This document shows, piece after piece, positions 25,202-33,043 of a stretch of 64,000 bases of DNA. The stretch lies in assembly GCA_030606285.1 (NCBI GenBank), contig JAUWGS010000002.1, forward strand, positions 189,612-253,611, in the 5' to 3' direction. Origin of the DNA: Planctomycetales bacterium. GTDB taxonomy: Bacteria > 4484-113. Position 1 is the stretch's first letter. Every line of letters starts with the position of its first letter. Made by a program: the position numbers and the translations under genes. The notes under the pieces were generated by a model. It was not told the origin of the DNA. It saw nothing but the letters and a program-made list of their open reading frames with translations, and searched no databases.

Positions 25202-25491
25202 GAGATGTATCATTTTATCTTAATCACACGTTGTTGAAAAGATGTGCATAGCATTTTATTAAAATTTAACCTAAGCGGTTCTTCGTTATCGCATGCGCAT
25301 GTTCGCGGACGAATGAGCAGTACTTGCGAGCACTGTCTACAACAGGTCGTAGCGGTAGTGTGGCATTCGCAGATGATGCGGTGCGAACTGGACGGCGTGT
25401 GCGCGCATCAGTGGCTCAACTTAGCCTAACGCGTTTAACCTGTGTTGATTAAGTGTGAGTTCACGCAACGTTGCGCGGTGCAACGTGTCGG
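25202..25491. other. AT-rich leader of the H1-like gene and spacer
   Basis: The 60-70 nt next to the H1-like gene are strikingly AT-rich for this genome (TTTTATTAAAATTTAACC), as expected for an UP-element-like promoter region. The rest, up to the stop of the gene at 25492, has no ORF or clear signal that I can support. Confidence 0.4.
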
Positions 25492-25806
25492 CTATTCTTC
25501 GACCACGATAACCGGTCGCTCGTTTGGTTCGTAGTATAGATACGTGTCCTTGAGAATCTTGCGCTGGTACTCGCGGTCGCTTTCAAGTCGCTGCCCTTCC
25601 CACAACTGCTCCGCGTACACGTGGTACATGCGGCGGTACTGGACGTCCCGGTCGCTGAATGTCCGCGAGCGTTCGCGCAGCTCCAGTCCCTTGACGACTG
25701 CGAGAACTGTGAAGTGCAGGAACAGCGCGTACACCACCAGCAACACGGCGATCTTTCCGGCGTTGATCCATGTCGCGCGTCCGCTTGTCATCGGCCGCCT
25801 GGTCAC
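25492..25806 (-). CDS. Single-TM protein, possibly FtsB/DivIC-like
   Basis: This 104-residue protein has a basic N-terminus, one TM segment (IAVLLVVYALFLHFTVLAVV), a charged helical region, and a C-terminal end (LESDREYQRKILKDTYLYYEP then NERPVIV). That tail resembles the YxxxxAR...GYxxPGE region of septum-formation initiators FtsB/DivIC, which act at the divisome. The AR and GE residues are not exact, so this is a guess from layout and length. Its ATG overlaps the upstream purine phosphorylase stop by 4 nt, so the two are co-translated. It could equally be an unrelated small bitopic protein. Confidence 0.4.
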   Translation of the reverse strand: MTRRPMTSGRATWINAGKIAVLLVVYALFLHFTVLAVVKGLELRERSRTFSDRDVQYRRMYHVYAEQLWEGQRLESDREYQRKILKDTYLYYEPNERPVIVVEE

Positions 25807-26642
25807 AGCCCCGTCCTCGCGAATTCCCGCAGGAGTTCGTTGAACCAGCGTTCGACCGTCGACTGCGCCCGTCTCGCACCGGCGATGACATCATCGTGGG
25901 TCGGCGTGGACTCCATCGGGTTGTTGGTGATGAGCGCGAGTGCGCAGGTGCGCATGTCGAGAGCGCGCGCCGTCATCAGCTCCGGCACCGTGCTCATGCC
26001 GACCGCGTCAGCGCCCAGTGCGCGAAGCGCATTAAGCTCAGCTATTGTTTCGTAGGCGGGGCCGGAGGACATCGCGTAGACCCCGCGCCGGAGTGCGACC
26101 CCAGCGGTTCGCGCGGCCTTCTCCGCCATGTCTGCCATTCCTGAGTCCAGGATTACGCGCATGGCGGGAAACTCCATCATCCCGCCTTCGCCCGCAATTC
26201 CCCGCAGCGGATTAACGGCGGTGAAGTTGATGAAGTCGTCAATGAGCATTATGTCGCCGCCGGCGAACGTCTCGTTGATGGCGCCTGTTGCGCTAATGAA
26301 GACAGCGTTGCGCACGCCGAGCCGGTGCAGCACGCGAAAGGGAAGCCCCAGCTTCCACCCTGGCTGCCCCGCGTAGTAGTGCGCGCGTCCCCACAGGTGC
26401 ACGAACGGGTGCGGCGCGTCCTTCACCACGCGCAGCATTCCCGCATGCCCCGCGGCACTGGGCACGGGAAAGTGCGGAATGCTGGCGTACTCGATCTCGG
26501 TTTCGGCGGAAGCCGCAAGCGATACGCCGCTCCCCGTCTGCACGACGAGAGTGGGCAGTTCGCCCACGCGCTCGCGCAGCGACGACTCGGTTTCCGCCAG
26601 CAGCTTTTCCAGTTCCTCTCGGTTGATTGTATCCCCGTTCAT
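25803..26642 (-). CDS. Purine nucleoside phosphorylase (class I, trimeric type)
   Basis: This 279-residue cytosolic enzyme splits purine nucleosides with phosphate in purine salvage. Motifs match the trimeric PNP/MTAP family: phosphate-loop TGSGVS, GRAHYYAG with the phosphate-binding His, GVYAMSSGPAYET with the base-binding Glu, DAVGMSTVPE, and ITNN with the Asn that contacts the base. The FISATGAINETF segment deviates from the usual TNAAGG, so specificity may differ from plain inosine/guanosine. I chose the ATG at 26642. TAGAAT ends 8 nt upstream, so the mRNA is probably leaderless. It is divergent from the glycosyltransferase. Confidence 0.88.
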   Translation of the reverse strand: MNGDTINREELEKLLAETESSLRERVGELPTLVVQTGSGVSLAASAETEIEYASIPHFPVPSAAGHAGMLRVVKDAPHPFVHLWGRAHYYAGQPGWKLGLPFRVLHRLGVRNAVFISATGAINETFAGGDIMLIDDFINFTAVNPLRGIAGEGGMMEFPAMRVILDSGMADMAEKAARTAGVALRRGVYAMSSGPAYETIAELNALRALGADAVGMSTVPELMTARALDMRTCALALITNNPMESTPTHDDVIAGARRAQSTVERWFNELLREFARTGL

Positions 26643-26704
26643 CGCCGCTGATTCTATCATTATCCGACGGTTGTGCGCGCCGCTGTCTGCTATCATTGTG
26701 CGGG

Positions 26705-27832
26705 ATGCGGGTAGGCTTCTTGACAGTGAGGATGCTTTTGGGCTACGGCGTGGATCTGGTCGTGGCGGAGCTTGCGCACAGGCTGGTCCGCGAAGGGCAT
26801 TCCGTTACCGTCTTCACCACCACTTTCGACGACACGTTTGCCGGCGAGAACTTCGGGATTGAGAAGGTCGAGATACCGGGCGGCGAGTTCAACCGCGCGC
26901 TTTTTATCTACGAGCGCAACGCCGGACGCGCATTGCACAAAATGCGCGAGCGGCTCTCTGAGTTCGACGTGCTAGTTCCCGCGACGTTTCCCTTTTACTG
27001 CGTGCACCGGCACTTCCGCGGGCCCGTGCTGCATTTCGACTTCGGCAACGTGCCGATGCGCGGCTTCAGCTTCCGGGGCAAGCTCAACCGGACGTACCTG
27101 CATCTTGTCGATATCTACTGGCACACGTTGCGGGCTGACGCGGTGGCGACGATTTCGCGCTTCCTGGCGAATCGCTTTTTGCCCGAAGCGCGGAAGAAGC
27201 TGACCGTCCTGCACCTCGGCGGCGACCACTACATTAATGATATGCGCGCGCGGGGTGACAATATCGCTGCGCTGCGCCGCACGATGCGGACCTGCCTGGG
27301 CATCTACGATGATGAAGTCGTCATTGCCTGCTGCACCCGGCTGCACCGGCGCCACGCTCCGTACAAGAACCTGTCCGAGCTCGTTGCCACGTTCCGCCGG
27401 CTGCGCGAAGTTGGGTTGCCGGTGCGGTTGATGCTCGCGGGCCTCGGCTCGCCCGATGACGAATCGTGGCTGCGCGGCGAAGGCGCGGACGTGCTGGCGA
27501 ACCTTCCCGCTGCGGAGATGCCGGCGTTCTACGCCGCAGCCGACATCTACGCGTCGCCGAGCCTGTGGGAGGGATTCAATCTGCCGCTCGTCGAAGCCGC
27601 ATGGTTCGGCGTGCCCGCTATCGCCTACGATGTCGCCGCGCATCCCGAGACAACCGCGCCCGTGCTCGTTTCCGCTCAAGCGGAGTTCCGCGAAGAACTC
27701 GGGCGGCTGGTCTTCAGCAATCAAAGCCGCAAGAAGCTGGGCGAAGTAAGCTGCGTGCGCGCCCGGCGCTTCTCGTGGGAAATTACGTACCGGAAGTTTG
27801 CGCAACTGCTCGAAGGGCTGGTGAATCCGTGA
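26705..27832 (+). CDS. GT4-family glycosyltransferase
   Basis: This encodes 375 residues with a GT-B fold. The N-terminal half has GVDLVVAELAHRLVREGHSV, the acceptor-side loop typical of GT4. The C-terminal half has the nucleotide-sugar site YASPSLWEGFNLPLVEA, holding the E-x7-E motif, then VPAIAYDVAAHPET. It should transfer a sugar from a nucleotide donor to a lipid or polysaccharide acceptor; substrate cannot be read from sequence. The ATG at 26705 follows TATCAT by 8 nt without a Shine-Dalgarno site (leaderless type); the ORF-track start is 26 codons too long. The downstream CPBP gene overlaps by 4 nt, so they are coupled. Confidence 0.88.
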   Translation: MRVGFLTVRMLLGYGVDLVVAELAHRLVREGHSVTVFTTTFDDTFAGENFGIEKVEIPGGEFNRALFIYERNAGRALHKMRERLSEFDVLVPATFPFYCVHRHFRGPVLHFDFGNVPMRGFSFRGKLNRTYLHLVDIYWHTLRADAVATISRFLANRFLPEARKKLTVLHLGGDHYINDMRARGDNIAALRRTMRTCLGIYDDEVVIACCTRLHRRHAPYKNLSELVATFRRLREVGLPVRLMLAGLGSPDDESWLRGEGADVLANLPAAEMPAFYAAADIYASPSLWEGFNLPLVEAAWFGVPAIAYDVAAHPETTAPVLVSAQAEFREELGRLVFSNQSRKKLGEVSCVRARRFSWEITYRKFAQLLEGLVNP

Positions 27833-28695
27833 GCACAGTTGCGCTGCTGATACTGCTGCTTGGCGTCATCGTTTACGGCGGCATCCGCCGCCTGCTGTTC
27901 GCGCGGGTTTTCCACATCACTCCGCCGAAACGCACCGTGCAAAAGCTCGTCGCGCTCTGGTTCGCGCAACTCGGCGGAGGGATTCTGCTGGCGCTCGTGA
28001 TGGTAACGCTCACGCTGCTGCTCCCGCTGCTTATGGGCGAGTACGTGATGGTCCCCGGGAGCGGGCCGGACGAAATAGCCGTTGCCGCAAGGTTGATGCA
28101 CTTTTATAGCCCAATGTCGCCAGCGGGTTTTCTGGGATACGTGACCTATTTTGCGTTCGGCGAGGAACTCCTCTTCCGGGGGATCCTGATGCTGCTTCTG
28201 GCGCTGATACTCGGCGGATTGGCGAAGGCGCTCGTCGGCGCCCAGGTCGTCCGCTCGCAGTTCTTCCTGATAATGCTGTGGCTCAACGCCATCGCAATTA
28301 GCGCGCTGGCTTTCTCGCTGCTCCACACTGACAACCCCAACATCGGCTCACTTGCGCTGACCAACATATTCATGGTCGGTGTCGTGCTGGGCTTCCTCGT
28401 GCTGTTCACGCGCGGGATTACGCTCGCGGTCGCGGCGCACATCGGCTGGAACGTGCTGCTGGAGCTAGTCAACCTTCCGGTGTCGGGCTTCAACTTCCCA
28501 ACGACCGGGCATCCGTTCAGCATCGCGCTGGTGCAGGACGGTATGCTCACCGGCGGCGAGTTCGGCCCCGAAGCGAGCATCTGCCTGACCGTCGTCCTGC
28601 TCATCATCATCGCCGCGTGCCTTTACACCCTCCCGCGCGTTTTGCGCGCGAATGTTGCCGCAGTGCCTGACACCACACCGGGTAGGCCGGGCTAA
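27829..28695 (+). CDS. CPBP-family intramembrane metalloprotease
   Basis: This 288-residue polytopic membrane protein carries the CAAX-protease/bacteriocin-processing (CPBP, Abi) motifs: EELLFRG (EExxxR) in one helix, SLLHTDNP (FxxxH type) in the next, and AAHIGWN in the last. These are the Glu and His residues of the intramembrane metal site. The GTG at 27829 overlaps the glycosyltransferase stop (GTGA). The last residues (TTPGRPG) and the stop codon are encoded by a copy of the GGGCTAACCAGCCC intergenic repeat, so the natural C-terminus was probably altered by that repeat. Substrate unknown. Confidence 0.85.
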   Translation: MSTVALLILLLGVIVYGGIRRLLFARVFHITPPKRTVQKLVALWFAQLGGGILLALVMVTLTLLLPLLMGEYVMVPGSGPDEIAVAARLMHFYSPMSPAGFLGYVTYFAFGEELLFRGILMLLLALILGGLAKALVGAQVVRSQFFLIMLWLNAIAISALAFSLLHTDNPNIGSLALTNIFMVGVVLGFLVLFTRGITLAVAAHIGWNVLLELVNLPVSGFNFPTTGHPFSIALVQDGMLTGGEFGPEASICLTVVLLIIIAACLYTLPRVLRANVAAVPDTTPGRPG

Positions 28696-28826
28696 CCAGC
28701 CCGGCTGTTTTGATGTTTCTTCCGGTAGTCCAGGGCTTTAGCCCTGGTCTTTTCGTCTGAAGAGCCAGCCCTAAAGGGCTAGACTACCGAGTCTTTTCCT
28801 GTAGGGCGGGGTCTCCGCGCCCCGCC
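28672..28826. repeat. Cluster of three palindromic repeat types
   Basis: Three elements follow one another. First is GTAGGCCGGGCTAACCAGC plus CCGG (about 28672-28706; also in inverted orientation near 56.4 kb). Second is a 67-nt imperfect palindrome with CCAGGGCTTTAGCCCTGG on one side and AGCCCTAAAGGGCT on the other (28723-28789; near-identical copy at 52217-52284). Third is GTAGGGCGGGGTCTCCGCGC plus CCCGCC (28801-28826; inverted copy at 48362-48388). A CTGACGACTGACGGC run follows. Confidence 0.75.
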
Positions 28827-28869
28827 GTCTTCTCTGACGACTGACGGCTGGCGACTGATGGCTGAATCG

Positions 28870-29037
28870 CTACTTGCGCCCGCCCAGCAGTGCGGCGATG
28901 AGGATTCCAATTGGCCCGAGCAGGCATCCCAGCGCGCAGCCCAGGCATCCGTGCCCCTTGGTGTTTCCCACCAGCCAGCCGATAATCGCAAAAAGCAGCG
29001 AGCCGGTGATGATGAGGGGATACCAGCCGTAATCCAT
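28870..29037 (-). CDS. Tiny Cys-rich membrane protein (55 aa)
   Basis: The frame is shorter than the ORF-track cutoff. It reads MDYGWYPLIITG, then a hydrophobic helix with LLFAIIGWLVG, a GHGCLGCALGC turn, and a second helix with LLGPIGILIAALLG, ending GRK. That makes two TM segments with three cysteines at the turn. TAGAAT (29047-29052) ends 9 nt before the ATG, the same leaderless arrangement as its neighbours, which supports real expression. No family is recognised. With the next two genes it makes a run of three small Cys-rich membrane proteins. Confidence 0.6.
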   Translation of the reverse strand: MDYGWYPLIITGSLLFAIIGWLVGNTKGHGCLGCALGCLLGPIGILIAALLGGRK

Positions 29038-29049
29038 ACGCGCCGGATT

Positions 29050-29286
29050 CTAGCACAGCGCAATCAGCGCGTAGACCGCAATGGCAATCGCTGCACATAC
29101 AACCATGGCGCGGAAACAGCAGCCTATGCAGCCCGATATGCAACATCCCTCGGCATACGACCAAAGAAGCCTAATGAGTGCGGGATCGTCCTCCTGCCTT
29201 CGCGCTTGGTAGTAGAACGCAAATAGAATCGCTGCTAAAGCTAAGACACCCAAAGCGATAAAGACGTAGCTCACAGTAGCCACCAT
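29050..29286 (-). CDS. Small Cys-rich membrane protein (78 aa)
   Basis: I chose the ATG at 29286; the ORF-track start adds 22 residues before the first TM. TM1 (VSYVFIALGVLALAAILFAFY) is followed by a polar stretch QARRQEDDPALIRLLWSYAEG, then GCCISGCIGCCF with five cysteines in eleven residues, and a second TM (VVCAAIAIAVYALIAL). The 5' end overlaps the upstream small gene by 16 nt, so they are co-expressed. The dense cysteines could bind metal or a cofactor, or be lipidated; that is inference only. Confidence 0.55.
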   Translation of the reverse strand: MVATVSYVFIALGVLALAAILFAFYYQARRQEDDPALIRLLWSYAEGCCISGCIGCCFRAMVVCAAIAIAVYALIALC

Positions 29287-29537
29287 AGTGGAAAAATTGC
29301 AGGAAGCTGTGCTGCCAACAGCGTAATAGAACAGCCTAGGCAGCAGGCACATCCATCCGGGAATAATACGTGTACGGTTCTCTTCAACACTTCGCTGAAC
29401 ACTCGCCAGACTTCCGCAAGACCGCGCCTGACTCGTCGGGTTTTAGGATCGTCCTCTTTCCCCAGCAGCAAGTAGCAGGCTCCCGCGAGTACGAGAATAA
29501 TGGCTATGGCTACCAGCATCTTCCAGGCTAACTCCAC
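29271..29537 (-). CDS. Small Cys-rich membrane protein (88 aa)
   Basis: This encodes 88 residues from a GTG at 29537. TM1 (LVAIAIILVLAGACYLLLG) is followed by a basic helix (KTRRVRRGLAEVWRVFSEVLKR), then DGCACCLGCS with four cysteines and a hydrophobic tail. Topology matches the next gene: TM, EDDP-containing polar region, Cys cluster, TM. TAGAAT lies 7 nt before the GTG with no Shine-Dalgarno site. The shared EDDP and Cys-cluster plan suggests these two are distant paralogues. Function unknown. Confidence 0.6.
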   Translation of the reverse strand: MELAWKMLVAIAIILVLAGACYLLLGKEDDPKTRRVRRGLAEVWRVFSEVLKRTVHVLFPDGCACCLGCSITLLAAQLPAIFPLWWLL

Positions 29538-29566
29538 AAACGCTATTCTAGCACAGGGACGGCGCG

Positions 29567-31708
29567 TCAGTCGCCGGCGAGTCTTCCAGTTGCCGCGGTC
29601 ATATTGTCCACCCAGAAGGTCTGGTCAACCGGTGAACCGTCGCCTATCCAGGGCGCAATCAGGAACTGGTTGAAAGCCATGTCGGGATGCTGCCCCGTCC
29701 GGAACATAACGCCGGGGCAATTAATTATCAGTTCGCCATCGTACCAGTACCGCAGCAATCCGTCAGCCACGCCCTTTCCTTCGGAAATGGAATTTAGCTC
29801 GAAATACGCTTCAACGAAGTGCCAGTCGTTCTTGTAGTACGGGCCCATGCTGTCCAGAAAGTAGATGCTTCCGGCGCGCCATCCTTTCCCGTTTCTGTGG
29901 ACGTCTCCGGACCAGTAGCAGTCGCCAGGCCCGTAACCGTCGCTGTCGCCGTTGCAGCCGGCAACCGCGCGCAGCTCGGTGACATCCGTCAGATCCTCGC
30001 CGATGCGCGATTCATCAATGTTCATCGCATCTTGTATTGCTAGCAGCGGCTCTCCCTCGTTTTGCTCGATGTACGCGGTCAGATGGGTGTACGCGGGCCC
30101 GATCCAAATGTGATCCACGTTGGTCAGTATCTGAAACTCGTGCGGATGATAAGGCTTGTTTGAGCCTTCCCAATTCGCGCTGTATTTCACGTAGTAGCTC
30201 ACATAGATGGATTCGGTTTCCGCGAATATCATTCGCATCGCACCGCCCGATGTAGGCTTGGTAGCGCCCAGCGGGAAATGGAATTCCACCGACCTTGTGC
30301 TGCCAGGAACGTGTTCCTCCGTTGAGAGCTGCAGGCCGGTGTTGTCGTACCATCCCCGCGAAGTAAAGTACGTATCCTCAAACGGCTCCTCGAAGAGCAC
30401 TTCGCCACCGGCGGGATTCACCGTCAGCGTGAATTCGTAATCGTCCACATCCGCTGCGTTGGTCACGGTAAGCGATGCGTTGTACACGCCTGCGCCGTTC
30501 AGTGTGACCAAGGGGCTCGTTTCGCTGGACGTGTTTGGAGTCGCGCCGCCTCCGAAATCCCAGGCGTAAGTCAGTGGCTCCGAGCCGGTGACTGTTGCGG
30601 CGAACTGCACTTGCTGCGTCTCATAACCTTCGGTCGGCTCCACGCCGTCAATCACCGGCGGAGCCGGATTCACCATGAGCGTGAAGTTGTGCATGTCGTT
30701 GCCAAACGCGTTCGTGACCGCCAGCGACGCTTCGTAGTCGCCAGCAGCGCCCAGCGTTACCACCGGTTGGGAGCTGGCGGAACTGTTCGGCGCCGCGCCG
30801 CCCCCGAAATCCCAGGCATAAGTTACGGAAACCACGCTTTCCACTTCCGCGCTGAACTGAACGCTTTGCCCTTCCAGTCCTTCGGTGGGGCTCACCGAAA
30901 CAATCTCGGGTGGCTCACCAGCAACGGGCACAGCGTCCGATGCAATCCCCCGGCTGCCGTCACCGTCGTAAGGTCGCACGCGGTAGTAGGCGAATGCGAT
31001 TTCAGTGAGCGGCACCAAGAACTCCTTACGCCCGGTGCCGGAACCGCTGTCCACATCCACCTGCTGCACCAAGGTGAACGTACCGGTCGGGCTGTTGTCC
31101 CCCTCAATGCGGTATCCGGCGCAGTCTACGCCGAAGTTCATCGCCAGTGGCGTGATGTCGCCGATGTCAACGGTGTGGCTGCCGCTGCCGTCGACCACAG
31201 CGGCGATGCAATTCACGTCGGTTGGCTCGTAGCTCTCGCCGTAGTGCATCGCAATCGGCGTGATGTCGGAGATGCCGACCGTTCCGTTCTGGTCATAGTC
31301 TCCGAGGTTGCGATAGTGCCAGGTCAGGCTGATTGCGCCGCCGTCGATTAACACCGCCAGGTCGTTGACCTTGTTAACCTCGCTCGTTGGTGGAGTTGAG
31401 GCGGCCTTGCTCGCGCCCTTCGCTGCGAGCTGCTTTGCCAGCTCGTCTTTGAGTTCCGCAAACAGCGCTTCGTCAACATCCTCTGGCGCGTCCAGCGCAT
31501 CAAGCTCTGCCAGCGCTGTATCAACTGTCGTAGATGCGGAGGCTGAACCAGACAAGCTTACTGACGCCTGGCCCTCTAGCCCTGCGCTACAAGTGGTGAG
31601 TAGAAGTGAAAGTGCGATTACGGCGCATGTCACCGCGAATATCCGAACTGGGTTAGCGTTATTAATATCCTGCCCCCATAGAATCTTCTCCCAGAGAGAT
31701 TCTAACAC
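29567..31708 (-). CDS. Surface lipoprotein: dockerin-like repeats, two PKD domains, lectin-like C-terminus
   Basis: This encodes 713 residues. A signal with lipobox-like LLLTTC is followed by a helical LAELDALDAPEDVDEALF segment. Dockerin-like calcium loops come next (NLGDYDQNGTVGISDITPIA, then VDIGDITPLAMNFG). An FN3-like stretch follows, then two PKD domains (VTYAWDFGGG and LTYAWDFGGG), and about 280 residues of concanavalin-like beta structure rich in Trp/Tyr, resembling polysaccharide-binding or lyase-type jelly rolls. The helical and dockerin parts are shared with the 40762-43728 product. It is likely exposed on the cell surface. The GTG start directly abuts the stop of the upstream hydrolase, and no better start was found. 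Confidence 0.75.
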   Translation of the reverse strand: MLESLWEKILWGQDINNANPVRIFAVTCAVIALSLLLTTCSAGLEGQASVSLSGSASASTTVDTALAELDALDAPEDVDEALFAELKDELAKQLAAKGASKAASTPPTSEVNKVNDLAVLIDGGAISLTWHYRNLGDYDQNGTVGISDITPIAMHYGESYEPTDVNCIAAVVDGSGSHTVDIGDITPLAMNFGVDCAGYRIEGDNSPTGTFTLVQQVDVDSGSGTGRKEFLVPLTEIAFAYYRVRPYDGDGSRGIASDAVPVAGEPPEIVSVSPTEGLEGQSVQFSAEVESVVSVTYAWDFGGGAAPNSSASSQPVVTLGAAGDYEASLAVTNAFGNDMHNFTLMVNPAPPVIDGVEPTEGYETQQVQFAATVTGSEPLTYAWDFGGGATPNTSSETSPLVTLNGAGVYNASLTVTNAADVDDYEFTLTVNPAGGEVLFEEPFEDTYFTSRGWYDNTGLQLSTEEHVPGSTRSVEFHFPLGATKPTSGGAMRMIFAETESIYVSYYVKYSANWEGSNKPYHPHEFQILTNVDHIWIGPAYTHLTAYIEQNEGEPLLAIQDAMNIDESRIGEDLTDVTELRAVAGCNGDSDGYGPGDCYWSGDVHRNGKGWRAGSIYFLDSMGPYYKNDWHFVEAYFELNSISEGKGVADGLLRYWYDGELIINCPGVMFRTGQHPDMAFNQFLIAPWIGDGSPVDQTFWVDNMTAATGRLAGD

Positions 31709-32365
31709 TCACTCGCGCACGCTCTCCATGACCTTGCCCGCCGTCGTCACGAATGCAAAGCCGAACGCGAGGTTGAGCAGGCTTGCCAGGTGCATCTCCT
31801 CGTTAACGCTCCCCGTCGCGTCGGCGGGGAAGAACACGCGGTAGTCGCGGTAGTACGCGTCCCGCACGGTGGATTCGCAGCAAAGATTCGTCATAATGCC
31901 GCAGACGACAAGGTCTTCGACTCCCAGGCACCGCAGCACTGTCTCTAGATCGGTATTGTAGAACGCCGAATACCGGTGTTTGAGAACCACTTTCTCGCCT
32001 TCCAGCGGCGCAATGTCGGTGTGCACCTCGCTTTCGGGCGTCCCCTCAACGCACATCCCTTCCCACCACCAGCCCATAATGCCGACGTCCGAACCGTCGG
32101 GATGATGCACGTGCCGGGTGTAGATTACCGGCCGGCTGGCTTCGCGAAACGCGCCGATGAGCCGCTTCACATTCGGCAATACGGCCAGGCCGCCGCAGGT
32201 AAAAGTCGGCGAAGCGGGATCCAGAAAGTACTCCTGCATATCGATTACCAGCAGCGCTGCGCGGTCCTTGGTGAGCTGCATCCGGTGCACATTGACCGGC
32301 TCGATTTTCTTCAGCCATTCGCTAGTTTTTTGCGCAAGAGTGTCAGTGGTCACATACGGTTCCAT
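31709..32365 (-). CDS. Isochorismatase-family cysteine hydrolase
   Basis: This encodes 218 residues from the ATG at 32365 (GGAGG 6 nt upstream). The catalytic triad of the family is present: Asp in LLVIDMQEYF, Lys in VVLKHRYSAF, and Cys in CGIMTNLCCESTVRDA, with an adjacent second Cys. Members hydrolyse amides or enol ethers such as nicotinamide, N-carbamoylsarcosine or isochorismate. A Trp-rich insert (GIMGWWWEG) sits near the active site and may shape specificity. The substrate cannot be named. The following lipoprotein gene begins immediately after its stop. Confidence 0.88.
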   Translation of the reverse strand: MEPYVTTDTLAQKTSEWLKKIEPVNVHRMQLTKDRAALLVIDMQEYFLDPASPTFTCGGLAVLPNVKRLIGAFREASRPVIYTRHVHHPDGSDVGIMGWWWEGMCVEGTPESEVHTDIAPLEGEKVVLKHRYSAFYNTDLETVLRCLGVEDLVVCGIMTNLCCESTVRDAYYRDYRVFFPADATGSVNEEMHLASLLNLAFGFAFVTTAGKVMESVRE

Positions 32366-32422
32366 GGGACGCCTCCGTTGCGTTGGTTCATTCCGGAGAT
32401 TGTACACGACCTGGGTCCTTCT

Positions 32423-32515
32423 CTGTAGGGCGGGGTTTCCGTCTTCGACCCTGAGGCTCAGACCCGAAGGGCGCCCCGCCTTCTTCTATAGGGATTTGCC
32501 CGCTTATAGCGGGGA
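32423..32515. repeat. GTAGGGCGGGG-type palindromic repeat
   Basis: CTGTAGGGCGGGGTTTCCG is followed by a CTTCGACCCTGAGGCTCAG stretch and GGGCGCCCCGCC, so a GTAGGGCGGGG repeat appears interrupted by a second recurrent motif related to the one near 191-209. A small CCGCTTATAGCGGG hairpin follows. Confidence 0.55.
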
Positions 32516-32539
32516 AGCATTAGTCATTAGATAAGAAGG

Positions 32540-32770
32540 CTATTTGAGAAGCTCGTTGAGTTCATCCCAACCGATCTCTGCGTCCCGGAGTATGCTCGAA
32601 AGCACCTTGGGATGCAGCACCTTTGAGCCGTGCACCGGCACCGTTACCCTCCTTCCTTCCGCGTTTTTGAAGATGCGATGGCTGCCGCTCTGACGCGCCA
32701 GCGTGAAGCCCTTGCGTTCAATCACCCGAATAACATCCTCCGCGGTCAGCCTGGGCTTGCGAGGGGTCAT
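32540..32770 (-). CDS. hicA: HicA-family toxin (mRNA interferase)
   Basis: This 76-residue protein is a single dsRBD-like HicA domain: LTAEDVIRVIERKGFTLARQ, the catalytic-histidine motif GSHRIFKN, then RRVTVPVHGSKVLHPKVLSS and a final helix. HicA cleaves mRNA when freed from HicB. Its start overlaps the hicB stop by 4 nt, so antitoxin is made first and translation is coupled. All expected residues are present, and it looks intact. Confidence 0.92.
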   Translation of the reverse strand: MTPRKPRLTAEDVIRVIERKGFTLARQSGSHRIFKNAEGRRVTVPVHGSKVLHPKVLSSILRDAEIGWDELNELLK

Positions 32771-32991
32771 AGCTCCATCTCAACTGCGCTGAGCGTCAGG
32801 TATTCCAGGGAGGGGATCGTCTCGCCGTTTGCCAGGCGGTCTTCGACGTGGAGGCGGATGGCGTCTTTGAGGTTTTCCAGCGCTTCTTCGTGGGTCTCGC
32901 CCTGGGTGTAGCAGCCCTGAAGCTGCGGGCAGTAGGCGAAGAACCCATCCTCGTCTTTTTCGATGATTACCGAGAACCTGTGTGTGCTCAC
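32767..32991 (-). CDS. hicB: HicB-family antitoxin
   Basis: This 74-residue protein has the degenerate RNase-H-like HicB fold: FSVIIEKDEDGFFAYCPQLQG, CYTQGETHEEALENLKDAI, then LHVEDRLANGE. It lacks the extra C-terminal HTH or RHH domain of longer HicB proteins, so promoter binding may be weak or need the complex. The order hicB-hicA with a 4-nt overlap is a standard variant. Confidence 0.92.
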   Translation of the reverse strand: MSTHRFSVIIEKDEDGFFAYCPQLQGCYTQGETHEEALENLKDAIRLHVEDRLANGETIPSLEYLTLSAVEMEL

Positions 32992-33043
32992 GTAAAGATT
33001 CTACCACAGGGATAGTATGCATTCCGTCTCCGCTATCTATCTA

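Noticed and set aside
26972-27805. 277-aa minus-strand ORF
   Set aside because: Complement of the GT4 glycosyltransferase.
30611-31351. 246-aa plus-strand ORF
   Set aside because: Complement of the PKD/lectin-like lipoprotein.
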